A stretch of DNA of 64,000 bases, from the NCBI RefSeq assembly GCF_003544895.1, contig NZ_CP032125.1, positions 1,564,001-1,628,000 on the forward strand. Direction: 5' to 3'. The position numbers and the translations under genes are program-made. The DNA comes from Profundibacter amoris. GTDB taxonomy: Bacteria > Pseudomonadota > Alphaproteobacteria > Rhodobacterales > Rhodobacteraceae. Below, piece after piece: positions 51,904 to 61,316 of this stretch (position 1 is its first letter; each line of letters opens with the position of its first letter). Below the pieces are notes generated by a model. The model ran no database searches, was not told where the DNA came from, and saw nothing but the letters and a program-made list of their open reading frames with translations.

Positions 51904-54900
51904 TTATTTCGCTTTCTTAGCCTTCTTTTCGTTCACGACCTTTTGCGCCAGATCCCGGGCGATGGCGTAAGCGCCCTTGATCTTGTCCACCGTTTTGGCC
52001 CAGTCGCGGCGCACCACGATTTTGTTGTCGCGCACCTTGGCCAGCCCGCGCTGCTCCTCGATGAATTCGACCAATCCGGCGGGCGAGGCAAATTTGTCGT
52101 TGTGGAACTGGATCGTTGCCCCCTTCGGCCCCGCATCCAGCCGCGCGATACCGGCGCGCTTGCACATCGCCTTGATCCGCACCACCAGCAGCAGCGAGTT
52201 CACCTCTTTTGGCAAGGGGCCAAACCGGTCGATCAATTCGGCGGCAAAGCCTTCCAGCTCGACCTTGGTATGCAGGCCGGACAGGCGGCGATAGAGACCA
52301 AGGCGCACGTCAAGATCAGGTACGTAAGTATCTGGTATCAACACAGGAACCCCCAGATTGATCACCGGCGCCCATTTGCCGCCATCGTCCGGCATACCGA
52401 TTTCGCCCGACCGGATCTTGCCGATCGCCTCTTCCAGCATCTGTTGATACAGCTCGTAACCCACTTCGCGCATCTGGCCGGATTGCTCTTCGCCCAGCAG
52501 GTTCCCTGCCCCGCGAATATCCAGATCCTGCGAGGCCAGCGTGAACCCCGCCCCCAGACTGTCCAGACTGGCCAGCACCCGCAGGCGTTTTTGCGCGGTC
52601 GGGGTGAGCGGCACGCGCGGTTTGGTGGTCATATAGGCATAGGCGCGGGTTTTACTGCGCCCCACGCGCCCCCTGATCTGGTACAGCTGCGCAAGGCCGA
52701 ACATATCGGCGCGATGCACGATCATGGTGTTGGCGGTGGGTATGTCCAGCCCGGATTCGACAATGGTGGTGGCCAGCAGAACATCGTATTTACCATCGTA
52801 AAAGGCGTTCATGCGGTCATCCAGTTGGCCTGCCGCCATCTGGCCGTGGGCCACGACATAGGAGACCTCGGGCACATGATCCTGCAAGAAGGCCTCGATT
52901 TCCGGCAGATCCTTGATCCGTGGCACCACATAAAACGATTGCCCGCCGCGATAATGTTCGCGCAACAGGGCCTCGCGCAGGGTGACGCTGTCAAATTCGC
53001 TAACATAGGTGCGGATTGCCAGACGGTCCACCGGCGGGGTGCCGATGATCGACAGGTCGCGCACGCCGGATAGCGACATCTGCAAGGTGCGCGGGATCGG
53101 CGTGGCGGTCAGGGTCAGCACATGCACGTCGCTGCGCATTTCCTTCAGCCGTTCCTTGTGCGACACGCCAAAGCGCTGTTCCTCGTCGATCACCAGCAGG
53201 CCGAGGTTTTGAAAACGCACGGATTTGGCCAGCAGGGCATGGGTGCCGATGACAATATCCACCGTGCCCCGCGCGATGCCTTCGCGGGTCAGATTGGCCT
53301 CTTTTGCGCTAACAAAGCGGGATAACTGACCGATCTGTATGGGAAAACCACGGAACCGTTCGGCAAAGGATTTATAGTGCTGCCGTGCCAACAATGTGGT
53401 CGGGGCAATCACCGCCACCTGTTGACCGGACATCGCGGCGACAAAAGCGGCGCGCATGGCGACTTCGGTCTTGCCAAAGCCCACATCGCCGCAAATCAGC
53501 CGGTCCATTGGCTGACCCGAGGCCATGTCGTTCAGAACATCCTCGATCGCCGAGAGCTGGTCATCGGTTTCCTGATAGGGAAAACGGGCGGAAAAAGCCT
53601 CCCATGCGTGGTGCTGGGGTTCCAGCACCGTGGCTTTGCGCAAGGCGCGTTCGGCGGCAAGGCGGATCAGTTTTTCCGCCACCTCGCGGATGCGTTCCTT
53701 CAGCTTGGCCTTTTTCGCCTGCCATGCACCGCCGCCCAGCTTGTCCAGCAGGCCGGTTTCATGGCCGAATTTGGACAGCAGTTCGATGTTTTCCACCGGC
53801 AGGAACAACCGGTCCCCGCCTGCGTATTCCAGCGCGATACATTCATGCGGCGCGCCCATCGCGGTGATGGTTTCCAGCCCCTTGTAAACCCCGACCCCGT
53901 GGTCCACATGCACGATCAGATCGCCGACCGACAGCCCTTGCGTTTCGGTCAGGAAGTTTTCGGCGCGCCGTTTGCGGCGTGGGGCGCGGATCAGCCGGTC
54001 GCCCAGCACGTCCTGCTCGGAAATCACCGTCACATCATTGCCGGTGAACCCGTGTTCCAGCGCCCAGACCACAAGGTTAACGCCCTCTTTGACCTCGCGA
54101 ATGTCTCGCACCTGTCGCAGGCCGATCTGGCCTTCATCTTCAAGCAGGCCCGAAAGGCGTTCCCGCGCGCCTTCGGAATAGCTGGCGACAACCACCGGTC
54201 CTTTGGGCTTTTGTGCATCAATATGATCCGACAAGGCCTTGAACAGATTGACATCCTGCTGTTGGCGCTCGGGCGCAAAATTACGCCCGATCCGACCGCC
54301 TGCATCCAGCACACCCGGACCTGTGCTTTGCGGTAGTGGGTTTAACTGGATCACCCGATGGCCCGCAATCGCCGCGACCCAGTCGGCATCATTCAGATAG
54401 AGCAGCTGCGGCGGACAGGGTTTGTAAACCGAATCCATCCGGTTTTTCGCTGCCATCGCCGCCTTGCGGGTGTCGTACTGGTCCTCGATTGCTTCCCAGC
54501 GGGCCAGACGGGCGGCGGTGGTTTGATCGTCCAGCACGACCGAGGCATCGGGCAGATAGTCAAACAGCGTTTCCAGTTTTTCATGGAAAAACGGCAGCCA
54601 GTGTTCGGCGCCTTGATGTTTGCGCCCCGCGCTGATCGCTTCATATAAAGGATCATCCAGCCCCGCTGCGCCGAATTCGATGCGGTAATTCTGTCGAAAG
54701 CGGGTCACGGCGGCCTCGTCCAGAATGATCTCGGAGACCGGGGCCAGTTCGATTTCGTTTAGTTTTTCGGTGGTGCGCTGGGTGGCGGGGTCAAAGTGGC
54801 GTGCGCCATCCAGCACATCGCCAAACAGGTCCAGCCGCACCGGCCCACCCTGCCCGCCTGCCGATAGCGGTGGATAGATGTCGATGATTCCCCCGCGCAC

Positions 54901-55368
54901 GGCATAATCGCCCGGCTCCATCACGGTCGGGGTTTGCGAAAATCCCATGCGGGTTAAAAAAGCACGCAGGGCCTTTTCGTCGATCCGTTCGCCCACGCGG
55001 GCGCGAAAGGCGGATTGTTTCAGCACCGTCCGTGCCGGAACCCGCTGGGTTGCAGCGTTCAGCGTGGTTAACAGGATAAAGGGCGCGGGCATGCCGTGGG
55101 CCAGGCCGGCCAGCGTGGCCATGCGGGCGGCCGAGACATCGGGGTTGGGGGATGTGCGGTCAAACGGCAGGCAATCCCATGACGGAAAGCTTAAAACCAC
55201 CGCATCGGGCGCATAGAATCGCAGGGCCGATTGCATCGCCACCAGCCGTTTGTCATCGCGTGCGATATGCACCACTGGTCGGCCGGCACGCAGCAATTCC
55301 TGCGCCAGAAGATGCGCATCAAACCCTTCGGGCGCCCCGCCAAGGGTTATATGGTCAGGCTGTGCCAT
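51904..55368 (-). CDS. mfd: Transcription-repair coupling factor
   Basis: 1154 residues. UvrB-homology/UvrA-binding region at about 1-340, CarD-like RNA polymerase interaction domain near 470-540 (SVGDLIVHVDHGVGVYKGLE), and superfamily 2 translocase (about 590-960): Walker A GDVGFGKTE, DEEQ box VIDEEQRFG, motif III LTATPIPRT, motif VI QIRGRVGRSKTRAY. TRCF C-terminal domain follows; the tail is Lys-rich. Removes stalled RNA polymerase and recruits UvrABC. ATG at 55368 chosen; no partner genes. Confidence 0.97.
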   Translation of the reverse strand: MAQPDHITLGGAPEGFDAHLLAQELLRAGRPVVHIARDDKRLVAMQSALRFYAPDAVVLSFPSWDCLPFDRTSPNPDVSAARMATLAGLAHGMPAPFILLTTLNAATQRVPARTVLKQSAFRARVGERIDEKALRAFLTRMGFSQTPTVMEPGDYAVRGGIIDIYPPLSAGGQGGPVRLDLFGDVLDGARHFDPATQRTTEKLNEIELAPVSEIILDEAAVTRFRQNYRIEFGAAGLDDPLYEAISAGRKHQGAEHWLPFFHEKLETLFDYLPDASVVLDDQTTAARLARWEAIEDQYDTRKAAMAAKNRMDSVYKPCPPQLLYLNDADWVAAIAGHRVIQLNPLPQSTGPGVLDAGGRIGRNFAPERQQQDVNLFKALSDHIDAQKPKGPVVVASYSEGARERLSGLLEDEGQIGLRQVRDIREVKEGVNLVVWALEHGFTGNDVTVISEQDVLGDRLIRAPRRKRRAENFLTETQGLSVGDLIVHVDHGVGVYKGLETITAMGAPHECIALEYAGGDRLFLPVENIELLSKFGHETGLLDKLGGGAWQAKKAKLKERIREVAEKLIRLAAERALRKATVLEPQHHAWEAFSARFPYQETDDQLSAIEDVLNDMASGQPMDRLICGDVGFGKTEVAMRAAFVAAMSGQQVAVIAPTTLLARQHYKSFAERFRGFPIQIGQLSRFVSAKEANLTREGIARGTVDIVIGTHALLAKSVRFQNLGLLVIDEEQRFGVSHKERLKEMRSDVHVLTLTATPIPRTLQMSLSGVRDLSIIGTPPVDRLAIRTYVSEFDSVTLREALLREHYRGGQSFYVVPRIKDLPEIEAFLQDHVPEVSYVVAHGQMAAGQLDDRMNAFYDGKYDVLLATTIVESGLDIPTANTMIVHRADMFGLAQLYQIRGRVGRSKTRAYAYMTTKPRVPLTPTAQKRLRVLASLDSLGAGFTLASQDLDIRGAGNLLGEEQSGQMREVGYELYQQMLEEAIGKIRSGEIGMPDDGGKWAPVINLGVPVLIPDTYVPDLDVRLGLYRRLSGLHTKVELEGFAAELIDRFGPLPKEVNSLLLVVRIKAMCKRAGIARLDAGPKGATIQFHNDKFASPAGLVEFIEEQRGLAKVRDNKIVVRRDWAKTVDKIKGAYAIARDLAQKVVNEKKAKKAK

Positions 55369-55392
55369 GTTGGTTTGTCCAGTGGTTAAGGT

Positions 55393-55926
55393 TTACTGCC
55401 CCAAGGCCCCAAGCGACATATTTTGATACATTCCGTACATGGCTGTAACAAAAATCGAAAGCATTCCAATGCCTTGCGTAACAATCCTGTGTGATGCCAA
55501 TCTTTTTTGCAGGGCTTCGCCACGGATCATATCATGGGAAATTTGGGCCGCTGTATAAAAGGAAAGCCCGCCAACGATGCTCATCGGGAAGGCCAGCAAA
55601 AACAGCGCCTGCGCGATTTCGACATTGTAGTAAAATGCCATAATCCCCAAAGAGGCCAACAAAAAGCTGGTGAAGGCCAGCAATACCGGTCCGGTCATCT
55701 TCAGGATATACAACAACCGGTTGGTGGTGATGCGCACCATATCCTCAAGGTCTTGCTGTGCTTGTCCGCCGTGTCGACGGGCCCGCAGCACCATATCATA
55801 TGGCACCCCCAGCACCCAATGACTGGTGGTGGACCAGACCACCGCAAGGGCAATCCAGTACCAGAGGTTCGAGAATGACCGCATGTCGATCACTTCGAAT
55901 ACCAATTCATACCAATACCGTTGCAC
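55393..55926 (-). CDS. Small multi-pass membrane protein
   Basis: 177 residues. Four predicted helices (about 22-40, 78-98, 105-125, 150-170) around a conserved-looking FEVIDMRSFSNLWYWIALAV and HWVLGVPYDMVLRARR. I recall close relatives in Rhodobacteraceae labelled component of a SufBCD complex, a name of doubtful basis. An internal ATG at 55884 (MRSFSN) is an alternative start. Lies 24 bases upstream of mfd in the same direction. Confidence 0.7.
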   Translation of the reverse strand: MQRYWYELVFEVIDMRSFSNLWYWIALAVVWSTTSHWVLGVPYDMVLRARRHGGQAQQDLEDMVRITTNRLLYILKMTGPVLLAFTSFLLASLGIMAFYYNVEIAQALFLLAFPMSIVGGLSFYTAAQISHDMIRGEALQKRLASHRIVTQGIGMLSIFVTAMYGMYQNMSLGALGQ

Positions 55927-56047
55927 GGTTTTTGTCCTCGCCTGTTTTTCCTGTGCCGGACATTATAGTGGCACTGCGCCAATTCCTACCCTTGAGGTGC
56001 CCGAAAATCCATGTAACCAATAAGAGGTCAACACGAAAGAGTTATTA

Positions 56048-57046
56048 ATGCGTCATAACCTCGCCCCCTTCCCCGCCACGCGCCTTCGGCGCACCCGCCG
56101 CTCCGCCTCTATTCGGGCGCTGTGTCAGGAAAATACCCTGTCGGTGAATGATCTTATCTGGCCGATGTTCGTAGTTGAAGGCAGTGGCGAGAGACAGCCT
56201 GTTACCTCGATGCCCGGAGTCGAGCGGCGGTCAGTCGACCTGATTGTCCAAGCCGCGCGCGAGGCGGCCGATCTGGGTATTCCGGCGATCTGTATCTTTC
56301 CTTACACCGATCCGGCCCTGAAAACCGATTGCTGCCGCGAGGCCTGGAGCGCCGACAACCTGTCCAATCGCGCCATTGCCGCTGTTAAGGACGCGGTGCC
56401 GGAAGTGGCCGTGATGACCGACATCGCGCTGGACCCCTATAACGCGCAGGGGCATGACGGCATTGTCAAAGATGGCGTGATCCTGAACGACGAAACTGTG
56501 GATGCATTGGTGAAAATGGCGCTGGCACAGGCCAACGCGGGCGCCGATATTCTGGGGCCGAGCGATATGATGGACGGGCGCATTGGTGCAATGCGGGCCG
56601 CACTGGAAGCCGAGGGGCACAAGGACGTGTCGATCCTGTCCTATTCCGCCAAATACGCCAGTTCGTTTTATGGCCCGTTTCGCGATGCGGTTGGCGCATC
56701 GGGTGCCCTGAAAGGTGACAAGAAAACCTACCAGATGAACCCCGCCAACTCGGACGAGGCCATGCGTCTGGTGGAACGCGATCTGGTTGAGGGGGCGGAT
56801 ATGGTGATGGTCAAACCCGGCCTGCCCTATCTGGATATCTGCCGACGGGTGAAGGTCGAATTCGGCGTGCCGACCTTTGCCTATCAGGTGTCGGGGGAAT
56901 ACGCGATGATCATGGCCGCAGCCGATAATGGCTGGATCGATGGCGATGCGGTGATGCTGGAGAGCCTGATGGCATTTCGCCGCGCGGGTTGTGACGGGGT
57001 GCTGACCTATTTTGCACCGCAGGTCGCACGGGCGCTGAACGACTAA
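56048..57046 (+). CDS. hemB: Delta-aminolevulinic acid dehydratase (porphobilinogen synthase)
   Basis: 332 residues, the second step of tetrapyrrole synthesis. Schiff-base lysines are in LSYSAKYASSFYGPFRDA (about 195-212) and VMVKPGLPYLD (about 253-263). The metal-site segment reads MTDIALDPYNAQGHDGI (about 120-136): Asp and Ala replace the three Cys of zinc-type enzymes, so it is the Mg/K-dependent class usual in alphaproteobacteria and photosynthetic lineages. Monocistronic, divergent from the membrane protein gene. Confidence 0.96.
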   Translation: MRHNLAPFPATRLRRTRRSASIRALCQENTLSVNDLIWPMFVVEGSGERQPVTSMPGVERRSVDLIVQAAREAADLGIPAICIFPYTDPALKTDCCREAWSADNLSNRAIAAVKDAVPEVAVMTDIALDPYNAQGHDGIVKDGVILNDETVDALVKMALAQANAGADILGPSDMMDGRIGAMRAALEAEGHKDVSILSYSAKYASSFYGPFRDAVGASGALKGDKKTYQMNPANSDEAMRLVERDLVEGADMVMVKPGLPYLDICRRVKVEFGVPTFAYQVSGEYAMIMAAADNGWIDGDAVMLESLMAFRRAGCDGVLTYFAPQVARALND

Positions 57047-57185
57047 AATCTACGCAAAGACCTGCCGAAAGGTAAAACCAAAGGATGACACCCTTGCCGT
57101 GATCCTTTATAGTTGCATAAGGATCGGCCAGATAAGGCCGGCAAAGTCAGGCAGACACAGGCACAAACACAAAGGGGTATAACCC

Positions 57186-57740
57186 ATGAGCAGACTTTCC
57201 CGTCGACTTTTTGTAACCGGCGCATTGGCCACAACCACCGCTGCATGCGGTAATGGCATCGGCAGTAACGGCAGCGCCAAAATCGACGCACGCGTTGATG
57301 CCATGCTGAACCAGATGCACAATCGCTATCCGGCCACACTGGAACTTGAGAACAAGGCCGTTGGCATGCTGGTCATGCCGCTGATCACCAAAGCGGGCTT
57401 TGGTTTGGGTGGCTCTTACGGGCGTGGTGCCTTGCGGGTGAATGGCGTTACCGTTGATTACTATTCCGCCGCCGCCGCCAGCTTTGGATTGCAAATCGGC
57501 GCGCAGCAGTTTTCGCATGTTCTTTATTTTATGACAGACGAAGCCCTTGCCGATTTCCGCCGTTCGTCCGGCTGGGCCGCAGGCGCCGATCTGGAATATG
57601 CACTAAATGACAATGGCGGCAACGTTAGCACCGAAACCACTGTGGCGCTTGCGCCGGTTGTGGCTGTGATCTTTGGCCAGGCTGGTCTGATGGTTGGCGC
57701 CACACTGGAAGGCACCAAATACACGCGGATCCTTCCATAG
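57186..57740 (+). CDS. YSC84/SYLF-domain lipoprotein with Tat-like signal
   Basis: 184 residues. Signal MSRLSRRLFVTGALATTTAACG has a twin-Arg (SRRLFV) and a lipobox (TAAC, Cys21), so a Tat-exported lipoprotein is likely. The rest matches the YSC84/SYLF lipid-binding pattern: KAVGMLVMPLITKAGFGLGGSYGRGAL and GADLEYALNDNGGNVSTETT with YFMTDEALADFRRSSGW between. Bacterial relatives are uncharacterised outer-membrane-associated proteins. Stands alone. Confidence 0.85.
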   Translation: MSRLSRRLFVTGALATTTAACGNGIGSNGSAKIDARVDAMLNQMHNRYPATLELENKAVGMLVMPLITKAGFGLGGSYGRGALRVNGVTVDYYSAAAASFGLQIGAQQFSHVLYFMTDEALADFRRSSGWAAGADLEYALNDNGGNVSTETTVALAPVVAVIFGQAGLMVGATLEGTKYTRILP

Positions 57741-57786
57741 GCTGATCCGGTTTTTCTGCGGTTTCAGCAGAAAAAATGGCACATCG

Positions 57787-57822
57787 AAAAAGAACCACTA
57801 AACCGGTTTAGTGGTTCTTTTT
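57787..57822. terminator. Perfect palindromic bidirectional terminator
   Basis: AAAAAGAACCACTAAACC and its exact reverse complement are directly joined (36 bases, no unpaired loop). A5 and T5 outer ends give each strand a T-run. It lies between the convergent YSC84 and dehydrogenase genes and should stop both transcripts. Confidence 0.9.
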
Positions 57823-57871
57823 AGGCACGTTACAAACTGACAGTAACGAATTGGTTTTACAGGGTTTTACC

Positions 57872-58744
57872 CTATCCCATCGCCCGCAGCCGTTTGATCA
57901 GGCTTGACGTATCCCACCGCGCCCCGCCCAGTTTCTGCACGTCCTTGTAAAACTGGTCCACCAGCGCCGTCACCGGCAGGCTGGCGCCATTTTCGTCCGC
58001 AGTATCCAGACAAATCCCCAGATCCTTGCGCATCCAGTCCACAGCAAAACCATGTTCGAATTCATCGTCAATCATGGTTTCATAGCGGTTCAGCATCTGC
58101 CAGCTGCCCGCAGCCCCGCCACTGATCACATCCACCACCGCGCGTCCGTCCAGCCCCGCCTTTTCGGCAAAATGCAGCCCCTCGGCCAGCCCTTGCACCA
58201 GTCCGGCGATGCAAATCTGGTTTACCATCTTGGTCAACTGCCCCGATCCGCTTTCGCCCAGACGGCGACAGGTGCGGGCATAGGCGTCAATCACCGGTTC
58301 GGCGTGCGCATAAGCGTCTTCATCCCCGCCGCACATCACCGACAGGATCCCGTTTTCCGCCCCCGCCTGCCCGCCGGAAATCGGCGCATCCACGAAACTG
58401 ATCCCCAAATCCTTGGCCGCGGCATAGAGTTCCCGCGTCACCTTGGCCGAAACCGTGGTGTGATCGACAAACACACTGCCCGCCGACATGCCGGAAAAGG
58501 CCCCGTCATCACCCAGACAAACCGCACGTAGATCGTCGTCATTGCCCACGCAGGACATCACAAATTCGCACCCCTGTGCCGCCTCGCGTGGAGTGGTGGC
58601 AAACCGCCCACCAAATTCCGCAGCCCATTTTTCGGCCTTGGCCGTGGTGCGGTTGTAAACACATACTTCGTGACCCGCGGCCACCAGATGCCCTGCCATC
58701 GGATAACCCATCACCCCGAGGCCCAAAAACGCGACTTTTGCCAT
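57872..58744 (-). CDS. Beta-hydroxyacid dehydrogenase (3-hydroxyisobutyrate / tartronate semialdehyde type)
   Basis: 290 residues. NAD-binding GLGVMGYPMAGHLVAAGH (about 7-24), substrate stretch FVDAPISGGQAGAENG (about 116-131), and catalytic Lys in GSGQLTKMVNQICIAG (about 166-181). Second domain helix typical of the family. The AENG rather than GARTG pattern leaves the exact substrate open (GlxR, GarR, MmsB relatives). Single gene. Confidence 0.9.
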   Translation of the reverse strand: MAKVAFLGLGVMGYPMAGHLVAAGHEVCVYNRTTAKAEKWAAEFGGRFATTPREAAQGCEFVMSCVGNDDDLRAVCLGDDGAFSGMSAGSVFVDHTTVSAKVTRELYAAAKDLGISFVDAPISGGQAGAENGILSVMCGGDEDAYAHAEPVIDAYARTCRRLGESGSGQLTKMVNQICIAGLVQGLAEGLHFAEKAGLDGRAVVDVISGGAAGSWQMLNRYETMIDDEFEHGFAVDWMRKDLGICLDTADENGASLPVTALVDQFYKDVQKLGGARWDTSSLIKRLRAMG

Positions 58745-58850
58745 TGTTCATTCCTTTGAATTGTCATGCCATGCCTGACCCTGTATTGAACGTCAGGTAA
58801 AGCCCCGTCAAGAACGGGCATGTATCAATACAAACCGGGAAATCAGGTTG

Positions 58851-61316
58851 ATGGCATTCATATTCCGCTGGCTTATCCGCATCTTGGTCGGACTTTTCGT
58901 GCTGACCTTGCTGGTGGCGGGGACGGTTTATTACCTCGCCTCACGCTCCCTGCCGGACTATGATGCGACCCATCAGGTGGCGGGGATTTCCGGCAAGGTC
59001 GAAATTGTGCGCGACAACGCCGATGTGCCGCATATTTTCGCCGAAAACGACCGCGATGCGTTTTATGCGCTTGGCTTTGCCCATGCGCAGGACCGGTTGT
59101 GGCAAATGACCATGCTGCGGCGCACCGCGCAGGGGCGGTTGTCGGAACAGTTCGGGCGTCGCACGCTGGAGATCGACAAACTGATGCGGCGGCTGGATAT
59201 CTATAATCTGGCGGTGCGCTCGGTTCAGGCACAGGATGCGAAAACCCTTGCCGCGCTTCAGGCCTATTCGGCGGGGGTGAACGCCTGGCTAACGGAAATC
59301 AACAAAGAGGCACTGGGGCGTGGGGCGCCGGAATTCTTCTTGTTCAGCAATGAAATTGCCCCGTGGCAACCGGCAGATTCGGTTGCAATTCTTAAACTGA
59401 TGGCGCTGCAAATGTCCGGCCATCTGGAACAGGAAGTGATCCGTGCCCAGGCCTCGTTGATCCTGTCGCCAAACCGGGTGCTGGACATCCTGCCCGATGC
59501 GCCCGGCACCACCACCATTGCCGCCTTGCCGAAATACGCCAGCCTGTTCCCGACCGTGCCGCGTTACGCCACAAACGGCCCGACCCCGCTGGACCCGCTG
59601 TCCCCGTTCAAGCCGCGCGCCTTTGCCGGTGCCTCGAATGCATGGGCAGCCGCCCCGTCCCGTTCGGCCGCGGGTGGCACATTGCTGGCCAATGATCCCC
59701 ACTATGGGTTTTCCGCGCCGTCCATATGGTATCTGGCGCGGCTGGAACTGGCACAGGGCGGAATCATCGGTGGCACCATCCCCGGCATTCCGGCCATTAT
59801 GACCGGCCGCAGTGATTATCTGGGGTGGGGCATCACCACCGCCTATGTCGATGACCAGGATGTCTATATCGAAAAACTGAACCCCGATAACCCGGATGAA
59901 TACCTGACACCGGACGGCTACAAACCCTTCCTGACCAGCGATTCCATCATCCGGATCAAGGACGAAGGCCCGCTGACCCTGAAATTGCAATGGAGTGATA
60001 ACGGCCCTGTCCTGCCCGGCAGTCATTATGATCTGGGCAGCATCACACCGGCTGGCCATGTCACCACCGTGGCGTGGACCGCACTTAGTCCGGCGGATAC
60101 CTCGGTTTCCGCTTTAATGGGGTTGATGCAGGCCAAAACCATCGGCAAGGCACTGGCGCAGACAAAGGGGTATCTGGCCCCGGCATTGAACCTTGTGCTG
60201 GCGGACGGGGACAGTGTGGCGATGAAAACCATCGGCGCGATCCCGAAACGTGATCGAAACAGCCAGACGCAGGGGCGTATCCCCTCGCCCGGCTGGATTG
60301 CGGCCAACCGCTGGCAAGGACGGATGCCCTATGTCGACAACCCCACCTTTATGAATCCGGCAGGCGGCATCGTCGGCAATACCAACAACAAGATGATCGA
60401 CCGCCCCTTTCCGCGCCATGTCAGCTTTACATGGGGCGATACACAGCGGGTTCTGCGATGGAAACGTCTGATGCAAAGCCGCGAGGTGCACACCCGCGAA
60501 AGTTTCATCGAGGCACAGCTTGACACCGTCAGCTATACCGCGCGTGCCCTGCTGCCGCTGGTGGCGGCAAACCTGTGGTTCACCGGTGAAGCCGCCCCCG
60601 AAGGCACCCCCGAACGCCAGCGACAGCGCGCACTGGACCTGCTGGCCAACTGGAACGGCGAAATGAACGAACACATGCCCGAGCCGCTGATCTATGCGGC
60701 CTGGATGCGCGCCTTGCAGGACCGGCTGATCCGCGATGAAATGGGGCCGCTATCGGCAAAATTCACACATGTGGAACCGCTGTTCATTGAACGGGTGTTT
60801 CGCAACACCGATGCTGCGGGCGCATGGTGTGACATCCTGCAATCCGCCGCCACCGAAAGCTGCACCGACATCGCGCGCATGGCGCTGGATGATGCGCTGT
60901 TGTGGATTGGCGAAAACTACAGCACCAACCTTGAGGCGCTGCGCTGGGGCGATGCCCATCAGGCCACCCATGACCACGCGGTTCTGGGGGACATTCCGGT
61001 GCTGAAATGGTTCGTGAATATCCGCCAGTCTACGTCTGGTGGCGACAATACCTTGCAACGCGGGCGTACCCGTGGCGGCAATGTAAAGCCCTTTCAGAAT
61101 GTGCATGGCGCCGGTTTTCGCGGGGTCTACGATTTTGCCGATCCGGACAGTTCGGTGTTTGTGATTTCCACCGGCCAGTCGGGGCACCCCCTGTCGCGCT
61201 TCTATGACAATCTGGGCGAATTGTGGCGGCGCGGCGAATATATCCCGATGTCACTGGACCCCGAACTAGCCCGTGCAGCGGCGGCGGGGATTACGGTGCT
61301 GGAGCCTGCGAAGTAA
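58851..61316 (+). CDS. Penicillin acylase family Ntn hydrolase
   Basis: 821 residues. N-terminal membrane anchor or signal (FIFRWLIRILVGLFVLTLLVAGTVYYLA), alpha-subunit part (about 40-261), then the self-cleavage and nucleophile site GASNAW with Ser262, and the beta part with GRSDYLGWGITTAYVDDQDVY and AGGIVGNTNNKMIDRPFP. ATG at 58851 chosen; a TTG just before it is less likely. Relatives cleave penicillins, acyl-homoserine lactones or other amides; cannot choose. Converges with the next gene, overlapping by 26 bases at the 3' ends. Confidence 0.92.
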   Translation: MAFIFRWLIRILVGLFVLTLLVAGTVYYLASRSLPDYDATHQVAGISGKVEIVRDNADVPHIFAENDRDAFYALGFAHAQDRLWQMTMLRRTAQGRLSEQFGRRTLEIDKLMRRLDIYNLAVRSVQAQDAKTLAALQAYSAGVNAWLTEINKEALGRGAPEFFLFSNEIAPWQPADSVAILKLMALQMSGHLEQEVIRAQASLILSPNRVLDILPDAPGTTTIAALPKYASLFPTVPRYATNGPTPLDPLSPFKPRAFAGASNAWAAAPSRSAAGGTLLANDPHYGFSAPSIWYLARLELAQGGIIGGTIPGIPAIMTGRSDYLGWGITTAYVDDQDVYIEKLNPDNPDEYLTPDGYKPFLTSDSIIRIKDEGPLTLKLQWSDNGPVLPGSHYDLGSITPAGHVTTVAWTALSPADTSVSALMGLMQAKTIGKALAQTKGYLAPALNLVLADGDSVAMKTIGAIPKRDRNSQTQGRIPSPGWIAANRWQGRMPYVDNPTFMNPAGGIVGNTNNKMIDRPFPRHVSFTWGDTQRVLRWKRLMQSREVHTRESFIEAQLDTVSYTARALLPLVAANLWFTGEAAPEGTPERQRQRALDLLANWNGEMNEHMPEPLIYAAWMRALQDRLIRDEMGPLSAKFTHVEPLFIERVFRNTDAAGAWCDILQSAATESCTDIARMALDDALLWIGENYSTNLEALRWGDAHQATHDHAVLGDIPVLKWFVNIRQSTSGGDNTLQRGRTRGGNVKPFQNVHGAGFRGVYDFADPDSSVFVISTGQSGHPLSRFYDNLGELWRRGEYIPMSLDPELARAAAAGITVLEPAK

